The translations under genes were made by a program, and so were the position numbers. This document shows positions 11,696 through 23,777 of a DNA stretch of 64,000 nt, in pieces (the stretch's first letter is position 1; the number at the start of each line of letters is the position of its first letter). This stretch comes from Spirodela intermedia (lineage: Eukaryota; Streptophyta; Magnoliopsida; Alismatales; Araceae): contig LR746274.1 in assembly GCA_902729315.2 (NCBI GenBank), positions 7,561,037-7,625,036 on the forward strand, read 5' to 3'. Below the pieces are notes generated by a model that had not been told where the DNA came from, made no database searches, and saw nothing but the letters and a program-made list of their open reading frames with translations.

Positions 11696-13288
11696 ACAAC
11701 ATTTTTAGTGCTTAACTTTATATATATGCATGCTTCACTTGAAAATTATATCTTCTACATATTTTATTTTAATATTTCTCTATTTTTTAGGATAATGTCA
11801 TTTTTAAGTTAGAGGTGAAGTATTAATTCTTAATTTATGTTGTAGGACAATTAAGAACATGTGTTTGCATTTTTTCATTCCCCCTTAGAACAGCAACTAA
11901 AAAAAAAAATTTGAAAAAGCTACAGCATTCTATTCTCTGGTTTTCTATCACAAACAACAGACTATCAAAAATAGCAAAGAAAAAATAGCCCAAAATTTGA
12001 AATTCTAGAGACCTTTTTCTCACATGTCAATTCCTTAGACATATATTCTTGAAATTCGAATTACAATTATAAAGAGGATAGCTTTAATTTATTTTTGAAA
12101 AATTTATTGTTATTAAAAATAGAACTGAAAATAGAAAGTAGAACCGTCAGAACTATCTAATTTACAAATTTCTTACATCATATTGCATGCATTACAAATA
12201 AAATCAATTAGATTTATTGATATCAAAAGATACTAAAAAGATTATTATTGAGTTAAAAGAATGATTTAGTAGCATAAAATGTTGTAATACTCCTTGGATA
12301 TATGATAGATAATATGGATTTGATTTTATAGATTTTCACTTCATGATCTTAATAGATAATATTTACTTGATGTGAAAATTTAATTGATCATTTGAGTTTA
12401 ATGGAGATTCTTGCACCCTAATCTATAGGACTTGTGAGGAGAAATCACTTATTTCGAAAAAAAAGAGGACAATGTAAAAAAATCTAGAAATGAAGACTAC
12501 ACATGGAGGGTGTGAGACATCATTCTCATTGTCGAAAATCATGCATAAAAAAACACTTGTTGTAAAATAAGTAGATAAAGTGAAACCCATGAAAATGAAA
12601 AGTACACATGGAGGGTGTGAGACATCATTCTTATTGTCAAAATTTGTCTATAAGAAAAGCTACTTATCTACTATATATATAAATAAATAAATAAGAAGAA
12701 ATATAAGAGTCAATAATATTCTTAGATGAGTATTGATAATTAGAATATCTTGTAAATATATCTATGAGTGAAGAAGTGATAAAGATGTGAATAGAAAAAG
12801 TGAAGTCTAAATTTTTATTCGAAGGAGTGCTTAAAAATTTAAATGCTTGACATCATTCTTAAATACTTTATATCAGAGTCAAAAGTGTTTAAAGGTGCAT
12901 CATTTCTAATTGTATTTTTTTATGCATTAAAAAATGATTCATATTATTGGACTCTTTGGTGATTCATATTACTTCATCTAGTATTTTCTTATGTGTTTTC
13001 CCACGGCCATCAGATTAACATAATAGATTTACGTCTTCTCGTGGTTAACCATCTAGGATTTTGAATTTAGAGCTTTACTTATCATGGTGGTTGTAAGACT
13101 ATACTCCCACCCTCGATTGAGGAATAGGGCTGCACCATCATCATTTTCTCTCGATTTAAAGGTTCGAATCCATGGTGTGATTTTGTGGCTTGATTTATCC
13201 ATCCTTGCATTTTTCTTAATCAACCCATTCTATGACTATCATAGTCATCTTACATTAGAAAGTCTCTTAAAGAAGTTGGGTTGACCAT
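11696..13288. other. Spacer between two head-to-head LTRs
   Basis: AT-rich DNA without a recognisable gene. It contains a duplicated ~100-bp block (listed separately). The short ORFs 11835-12023 (minus) and 13084-13284 (plus) show no domain. The spacer separates two LTR copies facing away from each other. Confidence 0.5.
12490..12650 (+). repeat. Direct duplication of about 104 bp
   Basis: The block ACACATGGAGGGTGTGAGAC followed by ATCATTCT.ATTGTC occurs at about 12499 and again at about 12603 with only one or two differences. The sequence between the two is shared only weakly. It lies in the spacer between LTR copies 2 and 3. Confidence 0.75.
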
Positions 13289-14855
13289 TGATAAGTCTTC
13301 ATTATCATGAGTTAATAATTAATAAATAATATATTTTTAGCCTTAACTCATGATAAATAGACTTATATTTGTGTTAATTTATGAAAAGTCAATTTCAATT
13401 GATTAACGTGATTTTTTGGCTAATTATGTGATTTTCTACGAATTTATAGATTTTTATAGTCTTATTATTTTTGAGATAAATAAACAAAAAGAAAGTAAAA
13501 TAAAAATCTAGCAAAATGGGGGACCCACCAGCCAACCAGACCTGCAAGCAGGTCATAAACGTAGTCAAGAGGAGCCGTGAGTAAGGGCCTGAGCAACTAG
13601 GACCAATGGGGGCACATGTACGTGACTCCCCTTCCACGTCACCGATGGCCAGCCAACTGTGAGGCAAAGAGTAGTCGTACACACAAGAAAAAGGGACTCA
13701 TTACTTACAAATATGATATTACTATATATTTACCCAAAACTTCAATGCATAAATAATGTGGGACTAAACTCACATCACACCTTCTGAAAGGCTTCGAAGA
13801 TTTTAATACCTAAACTATCATTTACTTATAATAGAGATATACTATGATGACATCACTTAATAAGAGTATTATAGTACTTATTTCTGTGTATCTCATGCAA
13901 GCAGGCAATTGGCATAGGTTTGAATCCTCTCAGAGCCAAAACCTAATTATTTTATCTAATTATCATGACTTTCTTATAGATTACTCATAAAGGATTAAGT
14001 TATTAGAATCACTAGATTTTGAACAAAAATCTTATCAACACGTTTTGCAGAGCATTATTACTAAAATTATTAAATAATTCACGATAAAAGGATTACAAAT
14101 TCATCAAGTAAATTATCTCCAATTGATCAATGAATAAGTCATCATCAAGAAAAAGACAATCTACCGAGAGATAAGTCACCACCTCTTGAGAGTGTACCAG
14201 ATGCGATGAAGAACCTCCTTTTATTGTGCGAACTTGAGGATGAAGCTCTCTGACACGTGTCCACCTACATCCAACTCCTCTCCGTTAGGTGACAACCATC
14301 GGAGAGCTGCAAAGTCGTTATTTTTTCACTCCACCAGGTGACAGCCATCATAGATAATTCAACGACCTATTTCATTGATCTCTAGACTTCACAAGAAGAT
14401 CTAGAGATTGTCCACTTCAAATCTAGAGATGATTTGACAACCCATTATAAGGAGAGCTTTTGAGATTGTGGACACTATACGACAATCCTCCTGAATGCTC
14501 AAGATTCCGATATGCATCACCACTGCGATGTCGAAACTTTATTTTCCTACTTTCAAGTTAATTTTTACTTTATTTAGTGATAATTTATGTGATTAAAATT
14601 TATCAAATTATTCTTCATTAAATTATAATTCTTTCAGTTTTTACAAATCTTAATTTGATCAATTAAATTGTCTATAATCGCTTACATAAGAATCACTAGG
14701 TGAAACTCTGTTTCTCATTGTCGGGTGCTGACATCATTTTGATGTCTACACCCTTATTTCCCTTTTTTGTGAATTTTAAATATATTTTATTTTTATTTCT
14801 TAACATAAAATTTATAAAACATCATATTCTTTGAGAAAAATTTTGAAAAAAATAC
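13289..14855 (+). mobile_element. LTR copy 3 (plus), 3'-truncated
   Basis: It begins TGATAAGTCTTCATTATCAT and follows the family through the GC-rich block at 13510-13690 and on to the AAATTTATAAAACATCATATTC-like block near 14810-14835. After about 14853 the match ends, about 190 bp short of the U5 end seen in copies 1 and 2. It retains the ~48-bp segment near 13700-13750 that is absent from copy 1. Confidence 0.8.
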
Positions 14856-17800
14856 ACAGCATTTTTATTTTATCTTTGCATATATTTTTCTCAAAAGTAA
14901 GGTTTATTTTACTAGATGGAATTGACTCAAAAAAATAAAGTTGTAAATTAATTTAATATTTTCCTATTAGATGAGTCCACTTACTTCCTAAGTCATTGAA
15001 AAATAAAACCTTCTGCATGAGTCAATTAACTTCTATTAGATTTTAGGTGGCACTTAGATAACAAACAAGCCACTCAATTGATTTCATTTTAATTATTGAC
15101 TTGGGTAAGCTATTTCTACAATCTTCTATCTCCTTTCTCTAATCCTAATCCTATTACTTTCTTGGCTTAAAATCTAAAACATTCTAAGATTTTTGAACTA
15201 GTTCAGCTTTATGTTCATTCTCCAATGACACCCATGTCTTTGGGTTTCATTTAGACTAATTATCATCAAGTTTTGGGATGTAATCCAAATCAGCATCTTC
15301 ATTTGGAAATAGTCTCTAGTGAAATCTTTCATTATATTAATTTGAGATGTGGGCTGACTTGTGATTAAATCTTAAATTTGATCACCCAAAGGAGCTTTAT
15401 CTTATAATTACTTGCTGGCCTCTTAGAATCATGAATCTAAAAGAAATTTTTTAAGTGAAATTCTATGAAAGTTGAGAAGATAAATACTTTCTTCTTGATG
15501 TTATTGAGAACTATCACTTCATGGACTAAAATGGAGTGGAATATCCAAGACTAATAATAGAGGATAGGAGGCTCCAAAAAAATATGGCATTCCCTTTAGA
15601 CATTTAAAAGGGTATTCTTGTAAGTCTCTTTAGAAATCAGAGTATAGAACTGGATTTATAGACCCCTAGTTAGGGCATTCGAATTAGACCTATCTTTTCT
15701 TTTTTTTCCCTTTTTTTGTGTGCTCTATTCTTGATTGACCTCTCCCCCTCTCTCCTCTCTTGCAAGAAGATTTCGTTGCCTCCTCTTGTAGGTATCACAA
15801 AGGAGATCATCTGGAGATAATATGTTCTCAAAGATACTTGAAGGAGTTTGGCTGCTCTTGACAGAACTTCAGAGGAAATCAAAGGTGATTTTTTTATGTT
15901 AGAACAGTAAGACAGGTCAAAGGCTACTTGGATCTCTGAAATTATGCTGATCAGGTGGAGAGGTATGGTCCAAAATATTATATTGATCGAATTCCAAAAA
16001 CAAAGGAAATCAATATTTCATAACAAAGTTTATTTCTCATCTTCATATCAGTTTGTTATTGCTGGGTTTTCATAATCTGTCACTTGTATACATCAAAATT
16101 TACAAAAAAAGTTCCCCTTCTCATAGAAAAGTCAGTTGAATGTAGAAGGTACTGCCATTTTGATTTGGTAAAGGAAGATCTCATGAAGCTTTGAATTTGG
16201 TTCCTCAACTTGTTGACTTTCATTTGACTAATAAGGAAAACATTAAAATTTGAATAAAGTCCTCTTACAAAAAGTATCAACAAGATTCTTGAGATGGTCG
16301 GGGGGGTTTAGAGGTGATCATTCAAAACCTATTAATGGTTGGGAGGGCATAGATTCATTCTTCGTACCTGGTTCAGCCTCACAACCCTTTCGCGGGTTGG
16401 TAAGACGAAATTAGGTACCAACATATATATCTAAAGGTTATTAATTTGATTACAACCAGCAAAGTTTCATTATTGCTTAAATAGAATTGATAATACATTA
16501 TGAAATAAAGTAATAATTTTCAAGACAAAACTTATTCAAATTACGTCAAATAAGTTATGACAATTAAGTAGATAAATTGAGTGATGATTTCAATGTATGA
16601 AATCGTAGCTAAGGTGATACAAGATGTTTAAAATTATTTACAAAGTCATATTTTTTAAATATCAGAAACATCTTAAGTGACATAATGTATACAAATTAAA
16701 TGAATCAATTTAATACCAATAATAAACTTAATTAATTATTTATCATCATGAATATCTAATATATTGAGTTAACTTTCTTACTCATATTTTATCTCATGAA
16801 CTGTTGTTGATTTGTAAGGCTAATGATTACTTTTTCATAGTGGGAATTTGCAAAAAGATTTACAGTTTTCATAGCAATCTACTAAGAATTAATTCAAGCA
16901 AAATCCACCAAATTCTAGAATTCAATATTAAGAGATTTACATATATTCCTTGAATTTCTATTTAGATGTTTTTCATTATTAACTTAAATTATTATTTAAT
17001 ATTTATAATATTTTGATTCATGCTTGTACATAAACAAATATTTATCCATAAAATAAGTTTCTAAGTAATAAGCATAATTGGAACTTTTAATTAATCCTAT
17101 GGGTATTAGACATTTATTATCAAGGCATGACCAATGAAAATTTATGAGCCTAAATAGGTAAGTGATTTTGAAATTTTAATAATATAATATTATTAATAAA
17201 AAATAACTTTGCATGTATAATTCATCAAAGTCAAATCTTATCTTGAAATAGAAACATATACAATGAGGTATTCAATCTTGAAAATTCAAGATTTGTATAA
17301 TGGTTATGAAAGTACTATGTCAATATTTTTAAAAACTCATCATAATTTGGTAGAGTCAGTTGCTATTTTTAATTTAAACATCAAAATTATAAGAGATCTG
17401 AAAGAATTTATTTTTTCTCAATGATCTTAACAAAAATTCATAATATTCAGCTTGAATACAAATCAACATTCCAATGGGCATAGCTTTTTCCAACAATCAT
17501 ACTCTTTCAAGTGTTCAAATGTACCTAACTAAAAGTGATTCATGGATTCCTAGTCATGGATAAAATTTAAAGTTCTCAACTCCTTTCTACTAGCATATGA
17601 CTCTAATAAAATCAAATAAACATATGGTAAAAAAAATGTTCAATCAAATCTAGGCCTACGCTACTCCCCAAACCTCCACTATCTTTCTCCCTAATCTATT
17701 ATAGCTTGTGATTTCTAATGTATCAATTAGATCATTCCATCTAGTTAGGTTTCTTAGGATAGCAAGTTTGTCTCATTGTTGAAGAGGCAATAATGGACTA

Positions 17801-17952
17801 AGAAACCTTTGCTGCTTAGACTAGAAATTTGCATCAAAGAAGCTTCACAAATGGTCACATTTTCTAAATACTTTTACACTCTTAGCTCTTACACTAGTCA
17901 TTGTCAAGATTCTATTTTCATAGGACAAATTTCACAAGACCTTTTACTTGCT
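14856..17952. other. Intergenic, no gene recognised
   Basis: AT-rich throughout, with no exon chain or protein motif on either strand. A small GC-richer patch at 15660-15900 carries a 70-residue minus-strand ORF without recognisable features. Confidence 0.5.
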
Positions 17953-18935
17953 ATTTTTTGAAGGTCTCATAGTCATAAACTCATAAATTCTCAAACCTTT
18001 TTTGGCTCTTTTGCTAGTGGTGTCACTTGAATTCAGTGGTCTTGACATTCATTTTTGGCCTTGCAAAGAAGAATATGTTTTCCACAAAAATATTACATTT
18101 ATCAAAATGCTAATATTTTTCACCTATCGATTCTCAAAATATCTGCATTTTCTACTAGTGAATATGTTGCCACTTTTGTAATACATGTTAACACTCCTAA
18201 ATGATTTTCCTATTCATAAAATTTATTAGAAATTGTTGACACATCCTCTAATAGGGAAATACTATTGGTTCACTCAAGAAAATAATGCTTTGTTATTTCC
18301 TATGTCAACATATGACACCACTTGAAAAAGAGCCAAAAAAAGGTGTTGAGATATTTGAGCACACAACAATGAGACCTATTATACTTGTGAATGTGTTTGC
18401 ACTCTTGTTATACATGTTGGCACCTAATGATTTCCTAGTTCATCAAATTTATTGTAATTGTTAACAAACATCCTCTAATTTGAAAATACTATCAGCTGAC
18501 TTCAATCAAGAAAAAATTAGTTTTGATATGTCAACACCACTTCCTAGTTTTTGAAGGTCTCATTGTTGTCAACTCATAAAATGCTTTTTGGACATGTTTT
18601 TTTTTGCTTTTTTGCAAGTAGTGTCACTTGAATTTAATACTGTTGGCATACTACAAGACATTCCAGCACCGAGCCTTATGTAACATGTATGTATTATTTT
18701 CCACTGCATTGATGCATTCTAAGTATATATTTTCTGCAAAAATATTACTTTTTTAAAAAATGTTAATACTTTTGACATATGGGTTCTCAGAATGTCATCA
18801 TTTTTCTACTTGTAAATGAGTCAACATTTTAGTAATACATAGTTGTAGAATGAATCCCTAGTTCACTAAAATCTATTGTACTTGTAAACAGACATCCAAT
18901 AATTTCAAAATAATAGTGGTTCACTCAGGAAAAGC
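17953..18935 (+). repeat. Diverged direct repeats, about 590-bp period
   Basis: Copy A (about 17953-18290) and copy C (about 18544-18930) align along their length. Shared blocks are TTTTTGAAGGTCTCAT, GTCACTTGAATT, TTTTCxxCAAAAATATTAC, GGTTCTCAGAAT-type text and GGTTCACTCA. A partial copy B (about 18389-18515) covers only the segment TACATGTTGGCAC to ACTATCAGC. No coding capacity was found. The unit may belong to a non-autonomous transposon or be a local tandem duplication. The repeat array ends about 290 bp before the SCI1-like TATA box. Confidence 0.7.
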
Positions 18936-19221
18936 ATAGTTTTTTTTTTTTCGTATGAAAGAATGGTCATATCACTCAAAAGGAATGCAGACAAATGAGA
19001 ATGCAGTAAGGGGCTTATCCCATTCAGACTTTGCTTGGCAAAAATGAATGTTTTTCTTGGCCAGGCTTGGGGACCGATTTTATCCAGGTCCAGCCCAAGC
19101 GCAGAGTAGCTAGTCTCTACCACCATGGCCTCAATCCGAGCCCATCTCATGCCAAAAAGAATTTCTTCTGATAGGCCATCACGGAAAATCTATCTTTTTG
19201 GGTCGAAATCACTGTGAGTAG

Positions 19222-19229
19222 TATATATT
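19222..19229 (+). promoter_or_regulatory. Probable TATA box of the SCI1-like gene
   Basis: TATATATT stands about 140 bp before the start codon at 19367. This would place the transcription start near 19255 and give a 5' UTR of roughly 110 nt. It is inferred from position only. Confidence 0.45.
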
Positions 19230-19366
19230 TCCAGATTGCTTGATGTCTGCCATCTCACGCCATAGATTTGAAGAAGGTTTTGCCTGCCCCCTCTAAAGGA
19301 AGCAGCTTTGCACCAACCTGCGCAGGGACGGGTTCTCGCCGTCCCGGTGAAATCGAGCCGAAGAGG

Positions 19367-19705
19367 ATGGGTGGAGACGGGAGGAAGAGATCCCCCTCTC
19401 CTTCCCCTTCGCCGTCTCCTACTGGCGGGGTTTCTCCTCGGGAGGGGGAGAAGAGGAAGAGCGGAAAGAGCGGAAAGAGCAGGAGCCATAAGGCGGGCGA
19501 GGGGGGGAGTTCTGGCCGGAAAGAGGGGAAAAAGAGACGAAGGGAGGAGGATGAGGGCAAGAGACGGAGAGGATCGCCGGAATCCCACAGCAGGAGTCGC
19601 GATGATAGAGGTCCAGTTCTTCTTGTTTTCGTCCAGAGGTTTTGATTCGGCGGGTACGTGCCTTTCTAACTCATGTTTGATGGTATGTATGGAATGAACC
19701 AGAGG

Positions 19706-19736
<31 letters not shown>

Positions 19737-22700
19737 ACTGAAGGAAAAGGAGAAGCTCCAGGGCAACGGCGGCAGAAACTTAGATTCGGTGAGTTTCCCC
19801 ATCTCTCCCGAAATGGACAATTACTTCTTTTTTCTTTCTTCTTTTGGGACCGATTCCCATCTACCCTTTGGAGTTTTGCCGCAAATGGTCTGGATTTAAC
19901 TTCTTGGGCGCTCGAAAACATGGAGAATGTATGATGTCTGTGTATGCTGTCAGATCCTAGCCTCGAAATTGAAACAAAAACGGGAAGAACGCCACCTCTA
20001 GAGGTCTCTTCAACCTTTTATCCCTACGAAATAAATGGAAGTGGAAGAAGGTGATCGCATTGAGGGGTCCCATGAATACATACATACCCAGTACTTTGCT
20101 TCAGATTTCCATCCAAATTGGTGGACCCCACGAGAGTTTGCCATATCTTTTGTGGAGGGCGGTATGCTCTTCTTTCTTGGATACCAGGTCCAATTCTGAA
20201 GCAACGTTTCTAAAAACAGTGAGCTTTTTTGCAAGCAGGAGTTAGTGCTCCATTGGGTACCTTTCATGATAACCTCTTTGGAAATGCCAGATACTTGCTC
20301 AGACCTGTATCACCTCTCAGAGACTTGTATCCATATCCACTAACAAGGTGTCAAACCAGTATGACTGTGGTTTGTTGGACTGTGGTTTCTTACTTCGACG
20401 TTATTATGTGATCCCTGTTTGATTCTTCTTTTACTTACGAGCTTGAATCATTGACTAGGAAGGGAAATTCAAGGCTTTGTTAGGTTCTCATATTATCTCT
20501 GAGTCGTAACTCTTTCATTGGGAGGATCTGTGATAGCCAGCTAGTAGGATTCTATATCCTCACAGTGAAAAGTTAGACGAATGAATGTCAGAAGATGACC
20601 TCGTCAAGGAGATGATAATCTAAGATAATAGTATCAATTTTTGTATGTGTTGAAGCCCCTTTGTGTGTATGTAGGATGATGTCCATTTTCAAGATCCATC
20701 TGTGGGATGAATCCTATGGGAGACTTGTTAGCATGGTATTTTAACGATTAGACTAAAGTTCAAACTATGTCTTTGGGCTCATTTGATCATTAGGTTCAGG
20801 CCCGTTCTCGCCATATTTTTTCTCCAAAACTTTCTAATTCATTTGAAGCACTGCCTAACTTACCAAAACTCATGGGATTCTTGGAATTTTAGTTGCCATG
20901 GTAAGTTTTTCTCTAATGGATTGGAAATAGGGTTCATATCTTGTGTCTTTTCAAGTCTCATGAAAAGATATAAGATCACATGTTTTTAAAGAAATTCAGA
21001 CAGTCAAATTCAATGAAAAAAATGCAGAAAATCGCACTGCTACAATCTGTTAAAAGTACACGCAAGGAAACAAGCAACATCATAATTTAGTGATTTTACC
21101 TTCTTTTCTAACTATTGCTATGGAAGATCAAGGGCAAAATACGACTAAGTCATCTCATTCTTTTTATACCATGTGTAGTTGGTTGGCCTCTTTTTATCAG
21201 TACATATTCTGGCTGGGCCAAATATGCCCGAGAGCATTACTATCTTCTCTGCAAGTCCAGCCATTCCCTCTCCCCAACGCTTAGTCTGGAGAGGTGTGGT
21301 ACAAGAAGTAAGATACCCCAACATAATGATGACCCAAGAAGGCCTTTCAATCCCTCAGAAGCCTCTTGATTTCTATTTCACTGGGTCCGAATTGTCTCCC
21401 CCATTCACTTGAGCTGGAGTGGGAAAGTGGAAAGAGGGAAGGGAAAAGGGAGTGAAAACAGAAGAGGAAGCCTGCTTCAGGAAAGGGTGATCATTGGCTC
21501 CTCCTCTCAGAAAAGCACAACTCTGGCCCACTTCAGGAAGTCAACGTCCTACCCATTTTAACAAGTCTAGCCTAGTCCACTCCAAACATACAAAAATCCA
21601 AGTCACAAGTCAACTAGTCGAAAAAAAGTAACTAAAGAAAGAGCCATTTGTGGACTTTCTTTCTTCCAACTCATTTGACTTTGTGGACGTTATATCAAAT
21701 GTTATGTGAACTCAGTGTCCAGTAAGTAATCTGGGCTACTAGTAATGGGGCCCCGGCCTATATGTCCTCTTAGAGAGCTCGAATCAAGTGGCTATTTGAC
21801 CTTATTGGAGTCTGGAGCCCAATGGTCTAAGTCAATGCAAATTATATCAAATAGATCTCGTGCAATATACTATGTGCTTTGTCTTCATCCTAAGAAAAGA
21901 TTTAAATGGGCTTCATCCTATCAGCTATTGAGGGTATTAAATGCTGATCAAAATTTATACCTGGTTCATGCTGAAGTATAACTTTTTTTTATGGTATTAT
22001 TATTTTAATGGGAATTAATTTAGGATATTAACCTGAATAAGATAGGAGCATTTCAAGTTCAAAGAAAACCTAGAGAACTAGAAAGTAAAGGAGCCATATT
22101 TCGCATCATCAGACAATGTATCAGTGTGTTCTGGACAGAAAGGAAAGAAGGAAAGAAGAAAAGAAGAAAACAGAAGGTGAGAGAGTAGCTTTAGAAGCTG
22201 CATAACATAAAATGCAGAGGTTCAAACAGATAGTAATGTGGGATGATGATCAAACGCTGGTTTCACCCGCATGAACATCTTTTATTCATTTGTAGTGAAA
22301 TCAACTCTTAATTCATTGATACCCCCGTTTCATGATACTCCCATTATTTTCTTCTCCTTGCAAATTTTCCTTGTTAGAACGCAATCAGCCACTTGTTCTT
22401 CTCTCTGTTTAATCTGGCTAAACATCTGTGAATCAGCACATGACACCTTGTAACATGAATGAAGCAATCCCTAACACACAGATTGATAATGTCTTACCTC
22501 AGTTTGCTTGTAGGACTGCCAAGGCAAATAACCCATCGATTGGGTGATTTTAGGTTATTATAGTCTGACCCTCCAAAGTCCTAATATATATGTAGAATGT
22601 CTAGAATCAGGCTTTATTGAGTGATTTTTGGGGTTTTTTGCAATAAGCGGAATTTAGAGGGGCTGAAGTAACTGGTTTCTTTCTCTATCTGGATAATCCA

Positions 22701-23576
22701 GTCTATCTAAGTAGATCGGCCTGGTTTGGATCAGGTCAGACTTGCCCTCGTCTCATCATCGTGCACACAATATGATCTTTTCAAGTCCATATTTACTATG
22801 ATTGTGGTTTTTTTATTTTTATTTTTAGTTTTTGTTTTCCTCCAGATGGCCTGCATTTCCTAATTTTGTGGAATTTCATCATCTATGGAATTTAAGTCAG
22901 AAATAGTATCCATAGCAGTGGATTTTTTAATTTTTTAACCTCAAATATCAAACTTGATATTGTCCCTTTGGGCATCGGCTCCAGCTTGGAAATAAAGAAA
23001 AGATTCATGGTAAAAATATGTATTTATGTGTTGAAATTTGATTTGTTGAAAATCTGTATTGATTTATGGAAATAAAGAAAAGATTCATATTGATAGTCCC
23101 CTTGGGCATTGGCTCCTGGTTGGAAATAAAGATAAGAAATAATATGTATTTATGTTTTGAAATTTGACGACAATTTTTTTTATAATTTTTCTGGCCTTGT
23201 CATAGAGAGAGAAACTCTAATTTTAGCCACTTATGGACTATGTGAAAAACATTATTATTATTATCTTCTCTATTAACTCGGCCATCGAGCAAGAACAAGA
23301 AACATTATTGATGATGATGATTAGCAACTTTGGGCGTTACCTGTTTGTCCTCAGTTTGAGGAGATCTCCAACGACGACTACTTCTCCAAGAACAACGAGT
23401 TCTCAACCTGGCTGAAAGAAGAGAAGGGGACCTTCTTCTCAGAACTCTCCTCTGAAGCAGCAAGGGAGCTGTTCTTGAGCTTCGTCAAGCAGTGGAACCG
23501 GCAGAAGCTCAATCCCCGGTACTACGAGGGCATTGCGAAGGGCCCTCGGACAGGCCACAGCTGGAAGATCAGATGA
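19367..23576 (+). CDS. SCI1: SCI1-family protein (style cell-cycle inhibitor 1-like)
   Basis: The model has three exons: 19367-19610, 19703-19788 and 23355-23576, giving 183 residues. Residues 1-81 are Ser/Pro/Arg/Lys-rich (the repeated SPSPSPSPSP near residue 9, then RKEGKKRRRE). Exon 2 is almost pure Lys/Glu with KKRKKKKKKK, a strong nuclear localisation signal. Residues 111-183 are the conserved SCI1 C-terminus: NDDYFSKNNEFSTWLKEEKG, FFSELSSEAARELF and YYEGIAKGPRTGHSW. Family members are nuclear and linked in tobacco pistils to negative control of cell division; conservation here argues for the family, not for that tissue role. Intron 2 is 3,566 bp. The intron 1 donor (GAG|GTCCAG) is weak, but of the donors I tested it is the only one that keeps frame with exon 2. 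A better-looking donor, CGG|GTACGT, follows an in-frame TGA. The gene converges on HSBP, with 201 bp between the stop codons. Confidence 0.88.
22965..23168 (+). repeat. Tandem duplication inside SCI1-like intron 2
   Basis: Two copies of a ~130-bp unit, each with GGGCATxGGCTCC, TTGGAAATAAAGA, ATATGTATTTATGT and TTGAAATTTGA. A third fragment, GGAAATAAAGAAAAGATTCAT, lies between them. It ends about 190 bp before the last exon. Confidence 0.75.
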
Positions 23577-23689
23577 GGATAAGTCCCCCTTCAAATTCTC
23601 TTAAGTACCTCCAAACTTAGCAACAGCAAAGACTCCCTCATATGGTAATGTGGTTGACTTTCTGGATCTGTGGGTTTCTGATTGGCTGT

Positions 23690-23715
23690 AAAAAAAAAAA
23701 AAAAAAAAAAAAAAA
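23690..23715. repeat. Poly(A) tract of 26 between convergent genes
   Basis: An uninterrupted run of 26 A on the plus strand lies between the SCI1-like stop (23576) and the HSBP stop (23778). It would be a T run in the HSBP 3' UTR, or sit in the SCI1-like 3' UTR. It could be the tail of an inserted retrotranscript, but no source sequence is recognisable beside it. Confidence 0.8.
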
Positions 23716-23777
23716 CCAAAAAGGGGTAACCCGGTGATGCTGACTATGCCCACTTTGAGAGATTGACTTCCTCCTCA

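Noticed and set aside
13140-13175. GGTTCGAATCC resembling a tRNA B box
   Set aside because: The flanking bases cannot form the T stem (AAAGG against CCATG) and no anticodon arm is present.
13905-13945. tRNA T-arm-like word GGTTTGAATCC in the LTR copies
   Set aside because: It recurs at the same place in the LTR copies, but no anticodon or D arm precedes it, so it is part of the LTR and not a tRNA gene.
19308-19921. Other long ORFs over SCI1-like exons 1-2 (129 aa plus, 243 aa minus)
   Set aside because: Shadows of the SCI1-like frame. Only the 19367 frame joins to the conserved C-terminal exon.
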